Below are positions 26,602 through 34,399 of a stretch of DNA of 64,000 bases, in pieces. The stretch comes from an uncultured Flavobacteriales bacterium. Lineage in GTDB: Bacteria; Bacteroidota; Bacteroidia; Flavobacteriales_G; Salibacteraceae. The position numbers were made by a program, and so were the translations under genes. Positions within the stretch are counted from its first letter, which is position 1; the number at the start of each line of letters is the position of its first letter. The notes beneath the pieces were generated by a model. The model did no database searches. It was not told the DNA's origin and saw only the letters and a list, made by a program, of their open reading frames with translations. The stretch spans positions 80,369-144,368 of the forward strand of contig CAJXNO010000002.1 of NCBI GenBank assembly GCA_913057205.1, given 5' to 3'.

Positions 26602-27294
26602 ATGATCCATCGATACCTCCTCATTCTAACCATGGCGAGTGCCTTCTTGTTTTCGGCGTGTTCAGAAGAAGTTGAACAAATCGTTGCATTGGAAGGAGTT
26701 CCCTTCGTTCGCGAAGGGATCATTGATACCACCTTAGTGGTGATCCATGAAAGTACAGACTTCTGCGATTGGAAATCGGCCTACAAGACCGTTTCAGCTG
26801 ATTTTAAAGCAAATGGACTCACGAAGATTGCGCACTACAAGGGTTTTTTAGACACCAACTTGGTGGTCAGCGTTTACGGTGTGGATGACTTGGAAAAAGC
26901 CAACGCCTACATCGATTCTGACAAGGCATGGAAAACAATGCAACAAGTGGCCAAAGAGGATGGTATCCGCTTCTTGTTGCTCGATCAATCACTGGCATAT
27001 ACGGAACCTGCAGATGATAGCATCTTTCACTTGATGAGCTTCAAGACCTTAAAATATGATCGCTGGGAGGAGGCTTTTCTTAAGGACTATCAAGACGATC
27101 CAGAGCATGAATTTGCCGTCACCAATGTCTTCAGAGGGGTTGAGAACGACAACCACATCTACATGTTCTTCCGTGTGAACGACCCCATGTACGTAGAAAA
27201 AATGGAGAAGAACAATGCCCTCAAAATGAAAATGTTAGCTGCTGGGGTCATCTCCTATCCAGAGACCTATAATCTGATGGACGTTTCACTTTGA
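26602..27294 (+). CDS. Lipoprotein with two dimeric alpha/beta-barrel-like repeats
   Basis: 230 residues from ATG 26602 (MIHRYLLILTMASAFLFSAC, lipobox at Cys20). The mature part seems to contain two similar ~90-residue units (STDFCDWKSAYKTVSADFKA ... VYGVDDLEKANAYIDSD and FKTLKYDRWEEAFLKDYQ ... FRVNDPMYVEKMEKN), like stress-responsive ABM-type ferredoxin-like folds. No catalytic residues are obvious. Assignment to the fold is an inference from pattern. Confidence 0.7.
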   Translation: MIHRYLLILTMASAFLFSACSEEVEQIVALEGVPFVREGIIDTTLVVIHESTDFCDWKSAYKTVSADFKANGLTKIAHYKGFLDTNLVVSVYGVDDLEKANAYIDSDKAWKTMQQVAKEDGIRFLLLDQSLAYTEPADDSIFHLMSFKTLKYDRWEEAFLKDYQDDPEHEFAVTNVFRGVENDNHIYMFFRVNDPMYVEKMEKNNALKMKMLAAGVISYPETYNLMDVSL

Positions 27295-27373
27295 TAAGTT
27301 GTTCATTCTTTAAGCCTTCTTAGCTTTTCTTTTTGGTTCATATCGTAGTACTTTTCGGCAAACTTTTGCCATC

Positions 27374-27712
27374 ATGACCAACGAGCGACTGAAACTGATC
27401 AAAGAGATGCTGGAGACCAATCCAGACGATTCCTTCTTGAAATACGCGGCCGCTTTGGAATACGAAAAGGATGGCAAGATCAAAAAGGCCATCACGATCA
27501 TCAAGGACCTCCTAGCCAATGACGCAAATTACCTCGGCGCCTACTATAAGTTGGGTAAGCTTCTAGAAAGCGAAGGCAAGGAACAAGAAGCGATCAAGAT
27601 CTATCGCCGAGGTCTAGAAGTGTCAAAGAAGAATTCAGACCTGAAGACAGAAGGGGAATTGACCGAAGCCCTGATGCTGCTCGGTGCGGATGACGATATC
27701 AGTTGGTCGTAG
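27374..27712 (+). CDS. Small tetratricopeptide-repeat protein
   Basis: 112 residues without signal peptide. Two to three TPR units are visible: DDSFLKYAAALEYEKDGKIKKA, NYLGAYYKLGKLLESEGKEQEA and IKIYRRGLEVSKK, ending in an acidic tail. It is a cytoplasmic adaptor-type protein with no predictable partner. Its 3' end overlaps the convergent response-regulator gene by 14 bases. Confidence 0.8.
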   Translation: MTNERLKLIKEMLETNPDDSFLKYAAALEYEKDGKIKKAITIIKDLLANDANYLGAYYKLGKLLESEGKEQEAIKIYRRGLEVSKKNSDLKTEGELTEALMLLGADDDISWS

Positions 27713-28379
27713 TATCTGAACTGAACAGGAATCTATTCGGACTGATCAGGTTCTCTTTCACCGCGTAAACGATCAATCCGGCAGTATTCTTCAATCCCAA
27801 TTTGCCCATCATGTTCTTTCGGTGCGTCATCACCGTGTGAAAACTCAAGTGCAGTCGCTCTGCAATCTGCTTGGTGGTGAGACCTTCGGCGATCAGTTGT
27901 AGGATCTCCAATTCCCGCTCGCTAATGTTCACGGGTTCGCATCCGTGGTCTGTTTCTTCGCCTTCACTGGCGTTCAAACGATCGAGCACCTTGCCGCAGA
28001 AGAAGCGTTCCCCCTTCGCGCAAGCCTTTACGGAATCCACCACCTCATCTCGATCACAGTCGTTCATCAAATGACCATTGATGCCTGTTGCCATAAGTTG
28101 CTTCAGCTGGTCCACATTGCATTCGCCAACGATCCCGATCACCCTCAATGATGGCATGCGCTTCATCGCCATGAGTACATCACTCACCACAATATCATCG
28201 CAAGAATAATCGACTAAGAGGACCTCCGGACGTGAACGCACAATGTCAGCTAGCATCTGCTCTCCGTTGGTCGCGGTACCTACGATGTCTACCAAACCCG
28301 TATCATTCAAGATGTTCTTAAGTCCTTCTAGGATGAGCACATTGCCGTCTGCGATGTATGTTCTGATCTGGGATTGCAC
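27699..28379 (-). CDS. NarL/LuxR-type response regulator with degenerate receiver
   Basis: 226 residues from a GTG start. The N-terminal receiver has the phosphoacceptor Asp57 in VLLVDYS, but only one acidic residue in the first pocket (IADG) and Asn in GHLMNDC where a conserved Lys normally sits. The C-terminal HTH (LTTKQIAERLHLSFHTVMTH) is a standard LuxR-type helix-turn-helix. No sensor kinase gene is adjacent. It may act without canonical phosphorylation. Confidence 0.88.
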   Translation of the reverse strand: MQSQIRTYIADGNVLILEGLKNILNDTGLVDIVGTATNGEQMLADIVRSRPEVLLVDYSCDDIVVSDVLMAMKRMPSLRVIGIVGECNVDQLKQLMATGINGHLMNDCDRDEVVDSVKACAKGERFFCGKVLDRLNASEGEETDHGCEPVNISERELEILQLIAEGLTTKQIAERLHLSFHTVMTHRKNMMGKLGLKNTAGLIVYAVKENLISPNRFLFSSDTTTN

Positions 28380-28424
28380 GACAGCAAAACTATTAAGAAG
28401 GATTCTAAATAAGCGGCGAGCCCC

Positions 28425-29360
28425 TTACTTTATTTCAAACTCTGCTCCCTCTTCGGTGAGGTAGGTCTTTGGGAAGATCGAGCGGGCTTCCGTGAGGTGC
28501 ACTTCTAATTCGGAATAGCGCGCGGAGTAATGTCCGATCAGCAATTCCTTCACCTCCGCTTTCTGTGCTACTTCCGCGGCTTGTTGGGCGGTGCTATGGA
28601 AGGTTTCTTTGGCTCTCTTTCTTTCTGCCTCTATGAAGGTGGCCTCGTGGTAGAGGCAATTAGCCCCGGCTACCATTTCACTCGTTACCTCAAGCGGTAA
28701 GGTATCTGTGCAATAGGCATAAGTCCGTGGGGGCGCAGGAGCTTCTGTGTAGTCCTTAGACCGAAACACCGTTCCGTCTGGTCGTTGAACATCTTCTCCA
28801 GCCTTTAGCTTAGGAATCTCCTGAAGCTTTACACCTGCGGGTCCACCCTTATCAGGCAAGTAGCTGCGTTCGCGCTCTTGTTCCGTGAAAAGAAAGCCAT
28901 GACAAGGAATCCGGTGCTTCAGTAAAAAGGCGTTGACCTTGATCTGTGCATCTTCATACACGCGTTGTTTCTCCTGCGGAGCGATATCGAGCACCACGAA
29001 TTCGATCGGATACTGGATCCGCCCACCAGCTGCGTCCAGTTGGATTCTGACGATTTCTTCCAAAGCAGCTGGAGCAATGATCTTGAGTGGCCGCGTGCGT
29101 CCAAGTAAATGCATGGAGTTGAGCAGTCCGACCAGTCCGAAGTAATGGTCGCCATGCATATGAGAAATGAACACCACTTCAATGCGCTGCATCTTCATGC
29201 CATAGCGTCGAAGTTGCATCTGGGTACCTTCCCCACAATCAATGAGGTAGTAATGGTTATTTACATTGAGTAGCTGTGCGGTAGGATGCCTTCCATTTGC
29301 CGGTAAGGCAGAGTTGGAACCGAGAATCGTTGTACTGAATTTCGGAAAGTGTGCGCTCAT
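28425..29360 (-). CDS. rnz: Ribonuclease Z
   Basis: 311 residues from ATG 29360. The metallo-beta-lactamase motif HMHGDH lies at residues 67-72, with the GSNSALP and RHPTAQLLN lead-in, AYCTDT, HEATF and HYSARY metal ligands typical of RNase Z. It cleaves 3' trailers from pre-tRNAs, matching the need for CCA addition in this genome. It overlaps the stop of the upstream T9SS-cargo gene (TGATG), an odd operon partner. Confidence 0.95.
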   Translation of the reverse strand: MSAHFPKFSTTILGSNSALPANGRHPTAQLLNVNNHYYLIDCGEGTQMQLRRYGMKMQRIEVVFISHMHGDHYFGLVGLLNSMHLLGRTRPLKIIAPAALEEIVRIQLDAAGGRIQYPIEFVVLDIAPQEKQRVYEDAQIKVNAFLLKHRIPCHGFLFTEQERERSYLPDKGGPAGVKLQEIPKLKAGEDVQRPDGTVFRSKDYTEAPAPPRTYAYCTDTLPLEVTSEMVAGANCLYHEATFIEAERKRAKETFHSTAQQAAEVAQKAEVKELLIGHYSARYSELEVHLTEARSIFPKTYLTEEGAEFEIK

Positions 29361-30109
29361 CACCTTACGATGAAACGCATGGAGCGCTGGTATTGTTGTT
29401 GTTTCAAGGTGATGAAGTAAACCCCAGGTTGGTTGCTCAAAGCAACCAGCGGATACTTCTGAAGGCCGGAGCGACCCATGCCTTCGTTGTGTGCCACCTT
29501 GCTTCCAAGCAGGCTGTACACCTCGAGCGTGTAGCGTCCCGAGCTTGGCAGTTCAAAGAACAACTGCGATGTCTCCATGATCGGGTTGGGCTCCACAGAG
29601 AAGCGCAGTGAAGCATGGTCAACCGTACGAACGCCGACTGCCACGCTGTCTAGGACGATGGTGTAGTCTGTAATCTCATAGGGCAAGCTGACTGCTGGAG
29701 CGGCGAGGTAGAAGTTGAAGTCTGCCACCAGATCGTAGCTACCCGCATCCTCATTATCGTTTGTAAAACCTGTAACCAGGATGCAGCCGTACTCACCACC
29801 CTCGAAAACGCAGTTGGAATCCGGATAGCAAGCATAATCAAAGCCATTTGGGAGCCCTGTGATCTCATTTAACTCTAAGCGATCAATCGCCGCAGTGAAC
29901 GTCAGGTATGAGGTGTCTGCAGGAACGTTAAGGGTGATCACCGCGTCATAGGGCATGAAGACCTTACCTTCAGGAAGTCCTTCATTCTCATCAGGGGCAT
30001 ATAAACTCGTAATGGTAGTATCGGGAACACATTGTGCGTAGCTGCGCTGTGCTAGATCCCCCAATCCTAACATCAATAGTAAAAATGCGATCGTAGTTTT
30101 TACTCTCAT
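29360..30109 (-). CDS. Secreted protein with T9SS type A sorting domain
   Basis: 249 residues with a signal peptide (ends RSYAQ). The N-terminal ~160 residues form an all-beta domain with a few Cys (YACYPDSNCVFEGGEYGC) and no recognised catalytic motif. The last ~80 residues (FSVEPNPIMETSQLFFELP, LEVYSLLGSKV, GVYFITLKQQQYQRS) are a type A T9SS sorting domain. It is surface or secreted material, co-transcribed with the STAS gene upstream (3-bp gap) and rnz downstream. Confidence 0.85.
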   Translation of the reverse strand: MRVKTTIAFLLLMLGLGDLAQRSYAQCVPDTTITSLYAPDENEGLPEGKVFMPYDAVITLNVPADTSYLTFTAAIDRLELNEITGLPNGFDYACYPDSNCVFEGGEYGCILVTGFTNDNEDAGSYDLVADFNFYLAAPAVSLPYEITDYTIVLDSVAVGVRTVDHASLRFSVEPNPIMETSQLFFELPSSGRYTLEVYSLLGSKVAHNEGMGRSGLQKYPLVALSNQPGVYFITLKQQQYQRSMRFIVR

Positions 30110-30112
30110 TCG

Positions 30113-30484
30113 CTACTCGTTTTCAACTTCTCTGTTCACCTCCTCCATCAAGATGTAGTCTACTGCTTCTTGTTCCGTTGGCGTGATGTTCAAAATCGAT
30201 TCTAATTGTGATATCTGCACTAGTTTGCTCACCATTTCACTCATGTGGCATACCACAAAGGTTCCATCGGCATTCTTGCACAAGCGGTTTCCAACCAAGA
30301 TGGCACTCAATCCAGACGAGTCGCAATACTTCACCTTGGCCATATTGAATACGATGTTGCGTATGCCTTGAGCATTGAGTTCAACGAACTTAGCCTTGAG
30401 TTTTGGTGAGATAACCCCTCCAACCTTCTCAGCTTCTACACGAACGACGGTACACTTTTCTGCTTCTTCGATGGTAAAATTCAT
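30113..30484 (-). CDS. STAS-domain protein (anti-sigma-factor antagonist-like)
   Basis: 123 residues from ATG 30484; a TTG two codons earlier is possible. The STAS fold is indicated by VVRVEAEKVGGVISPKLKAKF and the hallmark KYCDSSGLSAILVGNRLC, where the Ser of DSSG is the usual phosphorylation site. Similar proteins bind anti-sigma kinases. No such kinase is encoded nearby. The gene is downstream of pyrB, separated by ~40 bases. Confidence 0.88.
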   Translation of the reverse strand: MNFTIEEAEKCTVVRVEAEKVGGVISPKLKAKFVELNAQGIRNIVFNMAKVKYCDSSGLSAILVGNRLCKNADGTFVVCHMSEMVSKLVQISQLESILNITPTEQEAVDYILMEEVNREVENE

Positions 30485-30523
30485 GGCCAATGGTTTTGGT
30501 CTTGAAGCAAATATAGGAAAGAA

Positions 30524-31459
30524 TCATGCGGTTTTCGCCTGCCCAGCTAAGAGGTATAAAACAGCCATTCGAATGGCTACTCCATTCTCTACTTGGTTCA
30601 GAATAATGCTGTATTCACTGTCTGCGAGATCGCTCGTAATTTCTACCCCTCGGTTGATCGGACCAGGGTGCATAATCACGAGGTCTTTCTTCCCCACCTC
30701 TTCCAGTAAAGCACGTGTAAGGCCGTATTGCATGCTGTATTCGCGCAGCGAAGGGAAGTATTCAATGTCTTGCCGCTCCAACTGGATGCGGAGCATATTG
30801 GCCACGTCTGCCCAGCGCAATGCCTCTTTGAGGTCGAGCAGCACTTTAACGCCCAAGGATGCCAAGTGGCGTGGGATCAAGGTCGCAGGCCCACAGACCG
30901 CTACCTCCGCTCCGAGTTTCTGCAAGCAGAAGATATTGGAAAGCGCCACGCGAGAGTGTAAGATGTCACCCACGATCAAGACCTTTTTACCTTTGAGCTC
31001 GCCGAGTTTCTCACGCAAGCTGTAGGCATCCAGTAAGGCCTGGGTCGGATGCTCATGGGCTCCATCACCTGCATTCACGATGCTGCAATCTACGTGTCGA
31101 GCCAAGTGCACGTGTGCACCTGGATTGGGGTGACGCATCACCACCATATCGACCTTCATCGCAAGGATGTTGTTGACGGTATCTACCAGGGTCTCCCCTT
31201 TCTTTACGCTGGATGAGGATGCGGAGAAATTCACCACATCGGCAGAGAGGCGCTTCTCTGCAAGTTCAAAGGAGAGCTTGGTTCGGGTAGAGTTCTCAAA
31301 GAAGATGTTCGCGATGGTCACATCGCGCAGAGAGGGTACTTTCTTGATCGGACGGTTGATGACCTCTTTGAAATTATCGGCTGTCTGGAAGATCAATTGG
31401 ATGTCTTCCGGTGTAATATTCTTGATTCCCAACAGGTGTTTGGTACTCAGTTTACTCAT
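30524..31459 (-). CDS. pyrB: Aspartate carbamoyltransferase catalytic subunit
   Basis: 311 residues with the carbamoyl-phosphate motif FFENSTRTK, plus HPTQALLDAYS and HPGPINRG. It catalyses the second step of pyrimidine synthesis. Its ATG overlaps the pyrR stop (ATGA), so expression is coupled to the PyrR regulator. No pyrI regulatory-subunit gene is adjacent. Confidence 0.97.
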   Translation of the reverse strand: MSKLSTKHLLGIKNITPEDIQLIFQTADNFKEVINRPIKKVPSLRDVTIANIFFENSTRTKLSFELAEKRLSADVVNFSASSSSVKKGETLVDTVNNILAMKVDMVVMRHPNPGAHVHLARHVDCSIVNAGDGAHEHPTQALLDAYSLREKLGELKGKKVLIVGDILHSRVALSNIFCLQKLGAEVAVCGPATLIPRHLASLGVKVLLDLKEALRWADVANMLRIQLERQDIEYFPSLREYSMQYGLTRALLEEVGKKDLVIMHPGPINRGVEITSDLADSEYSIILNQVENGVAIRMAVLYLLAGQAKTA

Positions 31460-32001
31460 TGATCAGCGCTGTAAAGGGTCACACGGTTGTTCGAATTATC
31501 CTCACTCCACTCCACTTTCACACGTTCATCGCTTACCACATCAACCATTCTTCCGGTGTAATCGGGTTGAACCGGCAATTCTCTGCTGAAGCGACGATCG
31601 ATCAGCACCAGCAGCTCTACATGTTTTGGTCGACCAAAATCGAGCAGTGCATCCAAACCGCTGCGTACGGTTCTCCCGGTGTACAATACATCGTCTACCA
31701 AGATGATCTCCTTCCCTTCCACAGAAAACTCCATGTCGGTTGATGAAGGCACCAGAACCTCTTCTCTTCTTCTGAAATCGTCGCGGTAGAAGGTGACATC
31801 CAGTTTTCCGTGCAAGATCTTTTCTCCGTCGGTAAGCTCAGCGAGTTTCTTCACGATGTGTTCGCCTACGGCAACGCCACGGGGTTGGAGGGAAACAATG
31901 GCCAGGTTACTGAAATCAAGGTGTTGCTCATATACTTCGTATGCGAGGCGGTCGAGCGTATAAGACAACGCGGTGTGATCGAGCAGTGTTCTTCCTTTCA
32001 T
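31456..32001 (-). CDS. pyrR: Bifunctional pyr regulator / uracil phosphoribosyltransferase PyrR
   Basis: 181 residues from ATG 32001 (MKGRTLLDHTAL). The PRPP-binding motif IILVDDVLYTGRTVRSGLDA is clear, as are QPRGVAVGEHI and DRRFSRELPVQPDYTG. PyrR binds pyr mRNA leaders and attenuates transcription in many bacteria. I did not find a clear anti-terminator/terminator pair in the 200 bases upstream of it, so regulation may be indirect here. Confidence 0.94.
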   Translation of the reverse strand: MKGRTLLDHTALSYTLDRLAYEVYEQHLDFSNLAIVSLQPRGVAVGEHIVKKLAELTDGEKILHGKLDVTFYRDDFRRREEVLVPSSTDMEFSVEGKEIILVDDVLYTGRTVRSGLDALLDFGRPKHVELLVLIDRRFSRELPVQPDYTGRMVDVVSDERVKVEWSEDNSNNRVTLYSADQ

Positions 32002-32095
32002 TGAACAGTGCAAATATAGTGAGTAGGGCGCAGTGAGTGGTGCGTGTTGATGAGTTAAGCATGTCTAAATATGACGGACAGTTTTAGGTGTACTC

Positions 32096-32179
32096 AGTGC
32101 AAGGAATTAGGAATTAGGAATTAGGAATTAGTTACAAGGTACAAGGAGCTAGGAGCTAGGAGCTAGGAGCTAGAAGCCA
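32096..32179. repeat. In-phase heptamer array with word switch
   Basis: Twelve 7-bp words run without phase change: AGTGCAA, GGAATTA four times (32103-32130), GTTACAA, GGTACAA, GGAGCTA four times (32145-32172), GAAGCCA. The array sits between pyrR and the transposase remnants. Confidence 0.85.
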
Positions 32180-32208
32180 GCCGCCGAGACTGTTCAGAAA
32201 AGTGTGTC

Positions 32209-32478
32209 ATGATGAAGAGAAGTAAATACTACATTATGAACACAATGAAAGAAGAGAAAAAAGACGCAAACGCTTTGTTTTCTGATGCACTTAAAGCGCT
32301 TCAATCAGGTGAGCCGTTAGAAGGATCCGATGGTGCCTTGACACCTTTAATCAAGAGATTGGTTGAGGCTAGTCTTGAAGGAGAGATGGATGCTCATTTG
32401 GGTGCTGAACGACCTCACCAGTCCTTGGAATACAGAACTCCAAAGCAAGACTTTGAGGCCATGAAAAAGGCAGCATGA
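32209..32478 (+). pseudogene. Chimeric transposase remnant (IS256 N-terminus, IS3 C-terminus)
   Basis: About 80-90 codons. The first part (ALKALQSGEPLEGSDGALTP, LIKRLVEASLEGEMDAHLG) is the N-terminus of an IS256-family transposase. From about base 32400 the text changes to RPHQSLEYRTPKQDFEAM, the classical C-terminal end of IS3-family DDE transposases. All catalytic residues of both families are missing. The fusion is in frame, probably from recombination between two decayed elements. Following bases up to ~32545 (a G-rich GGATTGGGGGG stretch) may be the IS3 right end. Confidence 0.65.
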
Positions 32479-32642
32479 AAAGAGTAAAATAATCTAACTT
32501 AACTTTGACTGATTCTTGTCCTAGGATTGGGGGGTATTACAATGGTCAGCTCTTTTCTTCATAAAACTAACAGCATAAGTCTAAAGGATAGCTAACGGGA
32601 CGTACTCTCATTCTCATTCTCATTCTCATTCTCCCCCTCCCA

Positions 32643-33611
32643 AGAGTGATTACCCAGTAAGTGGGAGATTCACTGCCATCATCCTGTTTATCAATATGTC
32701 AAAGCGATTGCTGACCTTTCTGTAGTTGAACTTAAAAGCAATTTCATCGAGGTAATCCTGCAGGTGGGTGAATGATATTTTGTGGTAGACACCGATAACC
32801 GCCCTTTTCAGCATTGCCCAAAAACCCTCGATTGTGCTCATGGAGAACTTGCCTTTTCGATATTGCTTCTTTTCATGATTCAGTATTACATGATCATTGA
32901 AGTGCTTATCCATTCCAGCATATCCACCGAAACCATCAGTAATGATGGTGCTGTTGGGATGAATGCACTCGGTCAAGTGTGGCTTTATTTCTTTCCCCCA
33001 GGCTTTGTTTAACACCTTTAGTATGATCTTTCATTCACGTTCGTACATACCAAGCACAGGTGTTTTATGAAGCATTCCGGCTTTCGGGATTTTCTTGTGC
33101 TGGATCTCGGCGAGCTTCTTGTTTGACCTGCTCCCGCCCAAGTAGGTCTCATCCAACTCAACGATACCTTGTAAGTAAGACTGTTCCTTCATAGCTCTTC
33201 TGATCCGCTTTTGCATCAACCAAGCCGCATTCTTGTTCACGTTTAAGTGTCGGCACAGTTGAAGAGATGAGATGCCTTGCTTGGCATCAGCGATCAGATA
33301 AATAGCTGTAAACCAATTGGGCAGAGGTAGCTTAGTCGCCTCAAAGACCGTACCCAGCAAGACCGAAAAGCTTCGGTTACAAGACAGACACTTCTGACGA
33401 TGTTCTAAAGGTAGTCTCGAACTCCTGCCGCATCCACAATAATGACACACAGGACCTTCTGGCCAACGAAGGGCTTCTAAGTACTCTATGCAGCAGGAAT
33501 GATCTGAGAACTTGGTAGTAAGCTGTACTAAATCCATGACTTTTTTAACCAAAGCAAAACCCACAGCACTCAACCTATTTACGTCCTTCCCTTTTTCTGG
33601 GTAATCACTCT
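32643..33611 (-). mobile_element. IS1595-family (ISXO2-like) insertion sequence, degenerate
   Basis: Terminal inverted repeats are perfect over 15 bases: AGAGTGATTACCCAG at 32643-32657 and its reverse complement at 33597-33611, giving ~969 bp. It encloses one broken transposase gene. No matching target-site duplication is seen; the flanks (CCCCCTCCCA left, GGGGAGGGG right) are inverted, not direct, so the element may have entered or rearranged a palindromic repeat. Confidence 0.85.
32650..33573 (-). pseudogene. ISXO2-like transposase with internal TGA
   Basis: Both halves lie in the same frame. The upstream part (33573-33031) has a zinc ribbon (CHYCGCG, CLSCNRSF), an HTH region and the first Asp motif VELDETYLGG. 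The stop TGA at 33031-33033 follows MYERE, and the frame continues with KIILKVLNKAW, the second Asp motif ITDGFGGY and IEGFWAMLKRAVIG. A single change (for example GGA to TGA) explains the break. All catalytic motifs survive on the two pieces, so the inactivation looks recent. Confidence 0.85.
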
Positions 33612-33806
33612 GGGGAGGGGATTGAGTTTGGTGACGAATTCAAAAGTCCCCTCTTGGGAGGGGATTAAGGGGTGGGTCAAGTTCAGAGTGAGAATTTCCC
33701 GATAGCCATCGGGAGTGAGTGTGAGTGTGAGTGTGAGATTAACCCACCCCCCGACCCCCTCCCAAGAGGGGGAGTGAGTTTGGGGGATTTCGCTTATGTG
33801 TCAGGG
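33612..33806. repeat. Large inverted repeat with GTGAGT tandem array
   Basis: An arm starting CCCCTCTTGGGAGGGG (33648-33663) and continuing with a GGGGTGGGT stretch is complementary to ACCCACCCC (33742-33750) plus CCCCTCCCAAGAGGGG inside 33755-33772. Between the arms are the palindrome CCCGATAGCCATCGGG (33698-33713) and a 6-bp GTGAGT tandem run to ~33737. A matching 6-bp ATTCTC run (~32608-32633) sits on the other side of the IS. Confidence 0.75.
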
Positions 33807-33808
33807 CA

Positions 33809-33836
33809 TAAAAAAAGCGCCCCGACTGGGGCGCTT
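33809..33836 (-). terminator. Rho-independent terminator after Ala/Glu-rich lipoprotein gene
   Basis: On the minus strand a perfect 9-bp stem AAGCGCCCC/GGGGCGCTT with a four-base loop is followed by seven T's. It lies 28 bases downstream of the lipoprotein stop. Confidence 0.9.
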
Positions 33837-33863
33837 CTCGTATCTTGAGAGAAGTATAAAGGA

Positions 33864-34241
33864 TTACTTACCCTTCATTTTTGCAGCTTTCTTATCAGCT
33901 GTAGCTTCTGCTTCAGTTGACTCTCCAGACATCTTTGCAGCTTTCTTGTCAGCGGTTTCAGCGGTTTTCTCAGCTTCGCCTGCCATCTTAGATGCTTTCT
34001 TATCTACTTCTTCAACTACCTCTTCTGCAGCTTCCTTTGCTTCGTTCACAGCAGTTTCAGCAGCAGCTTCAGTAGCTTGAGCAGCTTCTTCAGCTTCTTC
34101 CTTAGCGGTTTCTACTGCAGCTTCTACTTGTCCAGCAGCATCTTCAGTACCTTCTTCTTTCTTTTCTTCTCCTCCTCCGCAAGCAACCGTAACTGAAGCG
34201 ATCAATGCGAAAAGGAAAGCGGTTTTCATAATTTTTTTCAT
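33864..34241 (-). CDS. Ala/Glu/Lys-rich helical lipoprotein
   Basis: 125 residues. The SPII signal ends VTVACGGGEE. The mature protein is almost entirely Ala, Glu, Lys and Thr, with long amphipathic helix potential and three related DKKAxKM units near the C-terminus (DKKASKMAGEAE, DKKAAKMSGEST, DKKAAKMKGK). The composition resembles LEA-like or apolipoprotein-like repeats, or a small coiled-coil envelope spacer. It has its own strong terminator, suggesting sizeable expression. Function is unknown. Confidence 0.78.
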   Translation of the reverse strand: MKKIMKTAFLFALIASVTVACGGGEEKKEEGTEDAAGQVEAAVETAKEEAEEAAQATEAAAETAVNEAKEAAEEVVEEVDKKASKMAGEAEKTAETADKKAAKMSGESTEAEATADKKAAKMKGK

Positions 34242-34399
34242 GATAGATGGAATTTCGTTTGCGCAAAAATAACAGAATTACGTCACTTCACATGAGGCCC
34301 TATCTGGGAATTCAACAACATCTTGTTAACCATGAGAAGTACAACACCGTCAAATCACCGAGCAGTGAAATTCATATATTTACGCCTCTTAATTCAAAG

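Noticed and set aside
32002..32095. PyrR attenuator upstream of pyrR
   Set aside because: No terminator/antiterminator pair or PyrR-binding loop could be recognised before the heptamer array.
33031..33033. Stop-codon recoding (for example UGA as sense)
   Set aside because: The second interrupted gene has TAA, housekeeping genes here terminate normally at TGA, and no pattern supports recoding; mutation or sequence error is simpler.
32643..33611. 8-bp target-site duplication of the IS1595 element
   Set aside because: Flanking bases at several possible edges were compared; they are complementary, not identical.
33796..34080. Ala/Ser-rich frame on + opposite the Glu/Lys-rich lipoprotein
   Set aside because: It mirrors the repetitive GCT/GAA composition of the minus-strand gene, which has a signal peptide and terminator.
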